In this document: positions 1 through 5,065 of the stretch, in pieces | How the letters are laid out: every line of letters starts with the position of its first letter | How positions within the stretch are numbered: the stretch's first letter is position 1 | NCBI GenBank assembly: GCA_050115795.1 | Contig: JASFPT010000144.1 | Coordinates: 1 to 9,995 of the forward strand | Source: JAIPEL01 sp050115795 | GTDB lineage: Bacteria; Desulfobacterota; Desulfobacteria; Desulfobacterales; CAFBRK01 | Reading direction: 5' to 3' | DNA: 9,995 nt | Position numbers and translations under genes: made by a program | The notes under the pieces: model-generated | Told to the model about the DNA's origin: nothing | Databases searched by the model: none | Seen by the model: the letters and a program-made list of their open reading frames with translations, nothing else

Positions 1-282
1 GATGGCGATCGGGATGCGGATTTCCGAAATCTCCATACCGGACTTGAATCGGGACACCAACTCGCGCTTTTTGCCGTCGACCACGTAGACCGTGATTCGA
101 TCCGCCTCGAAAAGCGAGGTGATGTCATCCTTCATGTCGATGAGAATCTCGTCCAGGTTCGATGCCGCGTTGATCTTGTTGCCGATCTCCCCGAGCTTGG
201 TGCGGTATTCCACCTCGGATTGGAGACTCTGGAGGTTCGCATCGTTGCTGTCGGATTTGTTCAACGATTTTACGGCGGGCAT
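1..282 (-). CDS. GAF-domain protein, N-terminal fragment (possibly a GAF-containing PilB/GspE-type ATPase)
   Basis: Only the first 94 codons are present; the gene runs off the left edge. The ATG at 280-282 is preceded by GGAGAGG about 7 nt upstream, a good ribosome binding site. Residues 1-35 are polar and probably helical. From about residue 36 the sequence follows the start of a GAF domain: a helix with NKINAASNLDEILIDM, then a strand-forming stretch around ITVYVVDGKKRELVSRF (about 62-79), where the family has its first sheet strands. GAF domains bind small ligands or mediate dimerisation. From memory, very similar N-termini in Desulfobacterota precede a type II/IV secretion ATPase (GspE/PilB) domain, but that domain lies outside the window, so the full function is a guess. 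It follows the small membrane protein by 92 nt and probably shares its promoter at 781-810. No strong terminator is visible in that gap, only a 5-bp stem at 329-341 without a T-run. Confidence 0.75.
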   Translation of the reverse strand, partial: MPAVKSLNKSDSNDANLQSLQSEVEYRTKLGEIGNKINAASNLDEILIDMKDDITSLFEADRITVYVVDGKKRELVSRFKSGMEISEIRIPIAI

Positions 283-374
283 GTCAAAACCTCTCCAACG
301 GTCGATACGGCCGGGGGTTTATCCGGTTCGGTGCGACACCGCCTTCAGCGCGGGACCAGGGTGTGAGGCGGCAA

Positions 375-626
375 CTACTCCCCTTTCGGGTTTTCGGCCT
401 TCGAGCGCCAGTGAACATCGTAAAGCTTCTTGGCGCCTCCGCCGATGAGCATAATGCCGATGAAATAAAAGCAGAACCGGATGATACCGGTTACGTTTGC
501 GAAGTGCTCGATCTGCGCGATCTGGGGCATCACCTGGGGGATTCGAACAAATACGCCGATACCGGCCAGCAGAAGTGCCGCTCCCCAGATGGTTTGCGCG
601 ATGGTTCTCCGGGAATCCGTCTCCAA
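375..626 (-). CDS. small two-helix membrane protein of unknown function
   Basis: I do not recognise this 83-residue protein. It has two clear hydrophobic segments, about residues 12-28 (IWGAALLLAGIGVFV) and 45-64 (ending in a glycine-rich GIMLIGGGAKK). A short linker with VMPQIAQIEHF lies between them, and the tail is charged (KKLYDVHWRSKAENPKGE). It would sit in the inner membrane as a hairpin. The start is TTG at 624-626: an in-frame stop lies four codons upstream (636-638), no ATG is available nearby, and AGGA (complement of 634-637) lies 7 nt ahead of the TTG. The non-ATG start suggests low-level expression, although the promoter at 781-810 is close to consensus. It precedes the GAF-domain gene in the same direction and may be co-transcribed with it. 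That it is a real gene is fairly secure from the membrane pattern and the ribosome binding site; its role is unknown. Confidence 0.7.
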   Translation of the reverse strand: METDSRRTIAQTIWGAALLLAGIGVFVRIPQVMPQIAQIEHFANVTGIIRFCFYFIGIMLIGGGAKKLYDVHWRSKAENPKGE

Positions 627-647
627 CGGTATGTCCTATGGCCATCC

Positions 648-664
648 CGGCCGAGACCCGGCCG
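648..664 (-). other. GC-rich hairpin in the leader of the small membrane protein gene
   Basis: A perfect 6-bp inverted repeat, CGGCCG on both arms (648-653 and 659-664) with a 5-nt loop, lies about 10 nt upstream of the AGGA ribosome binding site of the TTG-initiated gene. It would be transcribed within the roughly 148-nt leader that starts near 774. It could influence translation initiation or simply reflect high GC; no run of T follows, so it is not a typical terminator. Confidence 0.35.
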
Positions 665-780
665 CAGATCGCAGCAACGGTTGTGTCTGCTTCGCAGTCG
701 ATTGCGGCACCGGAAAACACCGAAAAAATTACCCGATGAACCCGAATTTTGCAAGCGGTGCCGATGACTTGAGAAATGCC

Positions 781-810
781 AGTATAAATCAGATCCGGCG
801 CTGATGTCAA
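781..810 (-). promoter_or_regulatory. sigma-70-type promoter for the small membrane protein and GAF genes
   Basis: Reading the minus strand, a perfect -35 TTGACA (complement of 805-810) is separated by 18 nt from a -10 TATACT (complement of 781-786, 5 of 6 to consensus). Transcription would start near 774, leaving a leader of about 148 nt before the TTG at 624-626. It lies just past the crotonase terminator candidate at 830-851, so the downstream genes form their own unit. Confidence 0.65.
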
Positions 811-829
811 ACCACAGCGCATTTCATCG

Positions 830-851
830 TAAAATCGCGCAAGCGATTTTA
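830..851 (-). terminator. inverted repeat overlapping the crotonase stop codon, probable terminator
   Basis: A perfect 9-bp inverted repeat (TAAAATCGC at 830-838, GCGATTTTA at 843-851) has a 4-nt loop. The crotonase stop TAA is the first arm's start on the minus strand (849-851). The A-rich upstream arm and T-rich downstream arm resemble a bidirectional intrinsic terminator, but the T-run is inside the stem and the GC part is only four pairs, so efficiency is uncertain. Confidence 0.5.
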
Positions 852-1640
852 TTCGGAAAATCCACCTCCGAATTCGGGCTTCCGTTTTTCCAGAAACGCG
901 CTGGTTCCCTCCTTGGCGTCCCTGCTGGCCATGCAGAGGGCAAAAGCGTCGAGTTCGAAGTGAATGCCGGTGGCCAGGTCCGTGTTAAGCCCGTTGTTGA
1001 CGGATTCCTTGGCGGCGCGAAGCGCCACTCGCCCCTTGGCCGCGATGGCGCCGGCCGTCTTCAGGGTCTCTTCCATCAGGGCCTGCGGGGGGCACACGCG
1101 GTTGACCATCCCCATGGCGTGGGCCTCTTCTGCGGAAATCATTTTCCCGGTGAAGATGAGTTCCTTTGCCCGGGGCGCTCCGACCACACGCGGCAGGCGC
1201 TGGGTGCCGCCGAAGCCGGGGATCAGGCCGAGGGTGATCTCCGGCAGGCCGAACTTGGCGTTTTCCGAGGCGTAGATGAAGTCTGCGGCAAGGGCGATCT
1301 CGCTGCCGCCGCCAAGGGCGAACCCGTTGACGGCTGCGATCACCGGGATCGGCAGCTTCTGAAGTCGATTGATGGCCCCCTGCCCTTTGGCGGCGAAGAG
1401 CTTGCCCTGAAGCGGGGAGAACGTGGCCAGTTCGGTGATGTCGGCGCCCGCCACGAACGCTTTTTCACCGGCGCCGGTCAGCACCAGCACCCGGATGTTC
1501 TCGTTGTCGCGGATGTCGTCGAGCAACCCGGCAAATTCGCCCAGCAGCGCATTGTTGAGCGCGTTCAATGCCTTGGGGCGGTTGAAGGTCACAATGGCGA
1601 TGCCGTCTTTTTCCTCGAAGATGAGATGCTCGTAGGCCAT
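849..1640 (-). CDS. enoyl-CoA hydratase/isomerase family protein (crotonase)
   Basis: This 263-residue protein has the full crotonase fold and typical family length. The usual reaction is syn-hydration of a trans-2-enoyl-CoA to a 3-hydroxyacyl-CoA in the cytoplasm, as in beta-oxidation or short-chain acyl-CoA metabolism. The sequence shows FNRPKALNAL (19-28), the oxyanion-hole segment AGADI (64-68), NGFALGGGSE (105-114) and GLPEITLGLIPGFGGTQRL (131-149). Both catalytic glutamates of true hydratases are present, E114 and E134, matching E144 and E164 of the rat mitochondrial enzyme, so it is not a ligand-less isomerase-type member. The C-terminal EGTSAFLEKRKPEF (244-257) is the usual tail. The ATG at 1638-1640 has a strong AGGAGGAG site 5 nt upstream. 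It appears to be transcribed alone from 1724-1752 and to end at the hairpin at 830-851. A 3-hydroxybutyryl-CoA dehydratase (crotonase proper) is the most likely specific identity, but chain-length preference cannot be read from sequence. Confidence 0.95.
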   Translation of the reverse strand: MAYEHLIFEEKDGIAIVTFNRPKALNALNNALLGEFAGLLDDIRDNENIRVLVLTGAGEKAFVAGADITELATFSPLQGKLFAAKGQGAINRLQKLPIPVIAAVNGFALGGGSEIALAADFIYASENAKFGLPEITLGLIPGFGGTQRLPRVVGAPRAKELIFTGKMISAEEAHAMGMVNRVCPPQALMEETLKTAGAIAAKGRVALRAAKESVNNGLNTDLATGIHFELDAFALCMASRDAKEGTSAFLEKRKPEFGGGFSE

Positions 1641-1723
1641 TCAGTCTCCTCCTGTTGCTGTTTGTTGGCTGGATTTCGCCGCATCGCGCCGGGTTCGGCC
1701 GCTGCGGCAGTCGATCCTGTCAA

Positions 1724-1752
1724 GGGATAAAAAAACCGGCCTCGGTTGTCAA
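1724..1752 (-). promoter_or_regulatory. candidate promoter for the crotonase gene
   Basis: On the minus strand a perfect TTGACA (complement of 1747-1752) is followed after 17 nt by TATCCC (complement of 1724-1729, 3 of 6). The start would fall about 75 nt ahead of the ATG. A second perfect TTGACA (complement of 1718-1723) overlaps the -10 side but lacks a recognisable -10 at the right distance. The weak -10 suggests help from an activator, or that the match is partly chance. Confidence 0.45.
1729..1747 (-). terminator. weak terminator-like hairpin with T-run
   Basis: On the minus strand, AACCG and CGGTT (complements of 1743-1747 and 1734-1738) form a 5-bp stem with a 4-nt loop. It runs directly into a tract of seven T (1729-1735), two of which are in the stem. 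It could stop readthrough from the EamA transporter before the crotonase gene. It lies inside the spacer of the promoter candidate at 1724-1752, so the T-run may instead just be promoter spacer. Confidence 0.3.
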
Positions 1753-1760
1753 AGCAAAAC

Positions 1761-1794
1761 GGAAAAGGGCGCATGGGGCATAGGGCACAGAGCA
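1761..1794. repeat. heptanucleotide repeat, left arm of an inverted pair
   Basis: Consecutive 7-nt units TGGGGCA, TAGGGCA and CAGAGCA (1774-1794) follow AAAAGGGC (1763-1770). The reverse complement matches the array at 1951-1985, including the core CTATGCCCCATG and the following CCCTTTTCC with a 2-nt offset. Confidence 0.7.
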
Positions 1795-1950
1795 CGGTGA
1801 TTCAGGGTTTCATCCGCTCGTCTTCTCATCTTCGGCGAAAAAAGGCGCGCCGAGAGCGAACCGCTCCGGTTGAAAAATGACTCGCCGATTTCGCCGCAGG
1901 TTATCTTCCTGTGGCCCAGTCCCCGTGGCCTGCACGCCTCAAGCCGCACC

Positions 1951-1985
1951 CTATGCCCCATGCTCTATGCCCCATGCCCTTTTCC
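1951..1985. repeat. heptanucleotide repeat, right arm, overlapping the EamA stop codon
   Basis: Four tandem heptamers CTATGCC, CCATGCT, CTATGCC, CCATGCC (1951-1978) make a 14-nt unit repeated twice with one mismatch, followed by CTTTTCC. It is inverted relative to 1761-1794. The transporter's TAG stop (1965-1967) and its last residues (GKGHGA) are encoded within it. Confidence 0.75.
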
Positions 1986-2870
1986 CGGCCGTTCGGCCGA
2001 GGCCGCAATCCAGATCGCCGCCAGGATCATGACGCCGCCGATGACCTTGGCCGGGGTCAACCCTTCATCGAAAATCAGATAGGCCATGATGGTGGCACCG
2101 ATCGGTTCCCCCAGCAGCGCCACGGCGATGGTTCCGGCCGAAAACCATCGCAACGCCCAGTTGAAGCTGGTGTGTCCGACGAGTTGGGCCACGATCGCCA
2201 TCCCCCAGAACGCCGCCCAGGTGCCCCCGGAAAATCCGGACACCGGAAGCCCGGTGCCGAGCACCGTCAGCCAGAGAAACACGGCCGCACTGCCGTAGCA
2301 CAGAAGGATGTATGGCATCAAAGACAGTCGCCGGCGGAGATTTCTACCGATCAGGATGTAGGCTGCCGCACAGAAGCTTCCGGCCAGGGCAAGGGCGTCG
2401 CCGGCGAGCGCCCCGTCTGCGGAAAGATCGCCCGCCCCGATCACCACCCCCCCGACCACGCTGACGCAAATGCCCACCTTCGTGGCCCGGGCGACCCGGT
2501 CTCCCGTCACCAGGGGGGTGAGAAGCCCCACCCAAATCGGATTGGTGTTGACCAGCACGACGCTGTTGGCCACGGAGGTGTAGTCCAGGGAGGTGATCCA
2601 GGTGGCGAAATGGCCCGCCAGAAAAGCGCCCGACAGCAGGGCCAGTCGAAGATCCGGCCAGGTGAGCCGGCGAAGTTCTGCACTGTGCCGCCAAAAACCG
2701 TAGGGCGCCAGCAATGCGGTGGCCAGCCCCACCCGGTATGCGGCGATGACCAGTGCCGGTGCGTCGGCCAGCCGCGCGAATATCGCCCCGGTGGAGATGG
2801 CCATGGCCCCCACCACCAGCGCCAGAACCGGATTGAACGGCGGCTCCTGCCGCATCTTTCGTTCTTCCAT
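1965..2870 (-). CDS. EamA/DMT-family transporter, inner membrane
   Basis: A 301-residue protein with two tandem EamA repeats and about ten hydrophobic helices, the standard size for the drug/metabolite transporter superfamily (exporters of amino acids, metabolites or drugs). The first repeat spans about residues 14-145 and ends with the typical SLDYTSVANSVVLVNTNPIW (94-113). The second spans about 158-290 and carries FSAGTIAVALLGEPIGATIM (243-262), ending in VIGGVMILAAIWIA. The ATG at 2868-2870 begins 2 nt after the MscS stop, which points to translational coupling; there is no clear ribosome binding site of its own. An ATG five codons in (2853-2855) is the alternative start. The much longer upstream extension is out-of-frame read-through over the channel gene. 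The last six residues and the stop codon lie in the heptamer repeat at 1951-1985, so the native C-terminus may have been altered by the repeat. The substrate cannot be predicted. Confidence 0.9.
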   Translation of the reverse strand: MEERKMRQEPPFNPVLALVVGAMAISTGAIFARLADAPALVIAAYRVGLATALLAPYGFWRHSAELRRLTWPDLRLALLSGAFLAGHFATWITSLDYTSVANSVVLVNTNPIWVGLLTPLVTGDRVARATKVGICVSVVGGVVIGAGDLSADGALAGDALALAGSFCAAAYILIGRNLRRRLSLMPYILLCYGSAAVFLWLTVLGTGLPVSGFSGGTWAAFWGMAIVAQLVGHTSFNWALRWFSAGTIAVALLGEPIGATIMAYLIFDEGLTPAKVIGGVMILAAIWIAASAERPGKGHGA

Positions 2871-2872
2871 GA

Positions 2873-4945
2873 TCAGCGGCTCTGGGGCTCGGGCCAGCCG
2901 ACGGCCGACCGGATATACAGATCCCGCTGGGGAAGCGGAATCTCGATACCCGCCGTCTTGAAGGCCTCGAAAATGTCGAAATAGAGCCGGCTGCGGATGC
3001 GCCACTCGGAAATTCGGCGGATGTCGATCCAGATAAGGAGCTCAAATTCGATGGCGTTTTCCCCGCAGGCCGCAAAACTGATCTCCGGCTCCTGGTGATC
3101 GTTGACCTCCGGATGGCGGGCGGCCACCTCCAGCAGGATGCGGCGCACCTGCTCCGGATCGGAGCGGTAAGAAACGTTGACCGGGATGCGAATACGGATC
3201 ATGGGCGAGGAGAGGGTGTAGTTGACGAAGGATTTGGAGATGAAATCGGCATTGGGGATCAGGTACTCCACATTGTCCCGGGTCCGGACCTTCGTTGCCC
3301 GCAGGAAGATGTCGGTCACCACGCCCCGGGTGTTGTCGACCTGGATCCAGTCGTCTTTTCGCAGCTTTCTGCCGAAGACCAGGGAAAAGCCGCTGATCAG
3401 GTTCGATGCCATCGTCTGCAGGCCGAGGCCGATCCCGATGCCCACCGCACCGGCGAACACCATGAAAATGCGAAGATCGATGCCCACCACCCCCAGGGAA
3501 AACAGCACTCCGATCAAGAGCCCCAGGTAGCGGAGGAAGGTGTTGAGCACGTAGGCCAGTCCCGGTTCGATACCCAGGGCCGGGTAGATCTTGTAGGTCA
3601 GGTAGGCCTGCAGCAGCCGGGTCACGTAGATGAAAGCAACGAGGATCAGGATCGCCTTGAGCACGATCCAGATCGAAAGGGGCGCCCCGCCGAGACGGAG
3701 AAACGGAAAGGAGAGAACCCGCCGGATCGGCTCGAGAAACCCGAGGAGGTTGAAGGCGACCAGAATCGTGGCCACCACCGTGGCGTACATCAACAGCGAC
3801 CGGAGCGAACCGAACAGAAAGACCGCCTCCTCCTCCTGGGTTTCGTGCCGGTCGATCCATCTTTTCAACCGTCCGTTGAGGATGTGATAGGTGACCATGA
3901 TCAGGACGAAGGACCCGGCCACGGCCCAGGTCTTGATCCAGAGGGTGCGGGAAAAATCCTTGTAGCCGAAGCACCACATCAGGCCGGTCAGGAAGGTGAA
4001 GAAGATCACCGGGAAATAGTATCGTTCCAGCGCCCGGACGAAGGTCTGGTAGTACCGGTACGGCAGGTCGGGCAGCAGCGACAGCAGGGGCCCTTTTTTG
4101 AGGAGCAGCGGAATCAGGGCGCAGACGATCGTCAAGGAAATGACGAACCGGATAAAGGCCTGCACATCGGCCCGCACGCCGAAGGCTTTTGCTCCCTGGA
4201 CCACCGCCAGCGCGGTCAGGATGTAGATCAGAACGATGCGGCAGATATGAAAAAGGATCTTTCCATAGTTCGGTGCCACCGGAAACAGGTCGTGAAACAG
4301 GACTTCCCGCAGCAGATTGATGCTGGCGGCTCCGATGGCCCAGAGGATCAACACCTTCTGGATGAACAGCCACCAGTCGGCCCGGTACGGAACGAACGCG
4401 TAGACCAGGGAAAACGACCCGAGCAGAATCAACGGAACCAGGGAGCAGACCGCCACCCTGACCAGGGCGAGAAAATACGGAAAGATTTCCGTGGGGATCC
4501 ATTGGGCCGTCGGCTGCACCCAGTGCTCCATCCTCCGGACCACTCTTTTTTGAAGAAACAGGCTGTAGAGGGCGGCGCTGATCAGGGCCAGCATGAACAG
4601 TGAACCGGCGATACCCAGCAGACGGCTCTGCTCGCGGATCTGTTGGAGGATGGACGGGATGTTGCGAGGGATGGAGGTGACCTGCACGACAATATAGTCG
4701 ATGGTGTCCAGATCCCAGCCCAGAGGCGTTCGGGCAAACAGCGAACGCGCATTGGTGTGAAACTCTTCTCCGACCCTTGCGGCCTCGGCCATCATCGAAT
4801 TGCTGATGTCGTTGGAGAAGACCACCGGAGAGCCCGATCGTTGATCGGCACCTGCGGGAGGGGCCGCGGGGCTGCCGCCTGCTGCAAAGCCGACGGCGGC
4901 CCACAGCACGATGAAGACGGTGAACCCAAAAGATCGGAGCGTCAT
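2873..4945 (-). CDS. large MscS-family mechanosensitive ion channel with signal peptide
   Basis: A 690-residue inner-membrane channel that would open under membrane tension to release solutes in hypo-osmotic shock. Residues 1-23 form a signal peptide (MTLRSFGFTVFIVLWAAVGF, then AAGG). A short periplasmic region (about 24-108) follows, then about ten hydrophobic helices (first near 110-132, last before the pore near 463-488). The MscS core comes next: the pore helix with the glycine/alanine-rich GAVGIGIGLGLQTMASNLIS (499-518), the beta domain beginning FGRKLRKDDWIQV (523-535) with RATKVRTRDNVEYLIPN (549-565), and a C-terminal alpha/beta domain to about 685. It is far longer than E. coli MscS (about 286) but lacks the very long periplasmic domain of MscK. 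I start at the ATG 4943-4945 because it opens the signal peptide; the GTG at 4997-4999 would add 18 polar residues in front. It follows the DUF748 gene by 120 nt and is nearly joined to the EamA gene. Confidence 0.92.
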   Translation of the reverse strand: MTLRSFGFTVFIVLWAAVGFAAGGSPAAPPAGADQRSGSPVVFSNDISNSMMAEAARVGEEFHTNARSLFARTPLGWDLDTIDYIVVQVTSIPRNIPSILQQIREQSRLLGIAGSLFMLALISAALYSLFLQKRVVRRMEHWVQPTAQWIPTEIFPYFLALVRVAVCSLVPLILLGSFSLVYAFVPYRADWWLFIQKVLILWAIGAASINLLREVLFHDLFPVAPNYGKILFHICRIVLIYILTALAVVQGAKAFGVRADVQAFIRFVISLTIVCALIPLLLKKGPLLSLLPDLPYRYYQTFVRALERYYFPVIFFTFLTGLMWCFGYKDFSRTLWIKTWAVAGSFVLIMVTYHILNGRLKRWIDRHETQEEEAVFLFGSLRSLLMYATVVATILVAFNLLGFLEPIRRVLSFPFLRLGGAPLSIWIVLKAILILVAFIYVTRLLQAYLTYKIYPALGIEPGLAYVLNTFLRYLGLLIGVLFSLGVVGIDLRIFMVFAGAVGIGIGLGLQTMASNLISGFSLVFGRKLRKDDWIQVDNTRGVVTDIFLRATKVRTRDNVEYLIPNADFISKSFVNYTLSSPMIRIRIPVNVSYRSDPEQVRRILLEVAARHPEVNDHQEPEISFAACGENAIEFELLIWIDIRRISEWRIRSRLYFDIFEAFKTAGIEIPLPQRDLYIRSAVGWPEPQSR

Positions 4946-5065
4946 GGGATTCGGATCTCCCGAGCCGGGTCGCAATGTGAAGCGTGGGCGATCTGCCACA
5001 GCGGCAGGCCCTGGACCGTATTTGGCGCAGTGATTGACTTTAACCGGCGATGTTCGTCTTTCCGT

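Larger units (their letters stand above)
1641..1964. other. 324-nt intergenic region with repeats, hairpins and a promoter
   Basis: No convincing gene lies here. On the left are the crotonase ribosome binding site and a promoter with TTGACA boxes at 1718-1723 and 1747-1752. In the middle are heptamer repeats (from 1774) and hairpin material: GAGCG/CGCTC at 1854-1858 and 1862-1866 with a 3-nt loop, and TCGGCG/CGCCGA at 1832-1837 and 1848-1853 enclosing six A. Read leftward these put six T after GC-rich sequence, so the transporter transcript could end here, but no single hairpin is strong. On the right the inverted copy of the heptamer repeat runs into the transporter stop codon. Confidence 0.6.

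Noticed and set aside
319..822. 167-codon open frame on the minus strand overlapping the small membrane protein
   Set aside because: It covers the promoter at 781-810 and overlaps the better supported 83-codon gene in another frame; it has no ribosome binding site and its C-terminal half is Arg/His-rich shadow sequence.
1749..1961. 70-codon open frame on the minus strand between transporter and crotonase
   Set aside because: Its Cys-Pro-Met-Pro-His stretch is only the translated heptamer repeat; there is no ribosome binding site or other sign of a gene.
2871..3005. N-terminal extension of the EamA transporter by 45 residues
   Set aside because: It lies in another frame of the channel gene's end, is not hydrophobic or family-like, and the ATG at 2868-2870 fits the family's usual N-terminus.
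3095..4603. 502-codon open frame on the plus strand
   Set aside because: It is antisense to the MscS channel gene. Its translation is rich in Asp, Gln, Gly, His and Arg with no fold or motif, as expected for a shadow of a GC-rich gene.
4993..5007. hairpin between the DUF748 and MscS genes as a terminator
   Set aside because: The 5-bp CTGCC/GGCAG stem has no T-run after it on the minus strand, so there is no reason to split the operon here.
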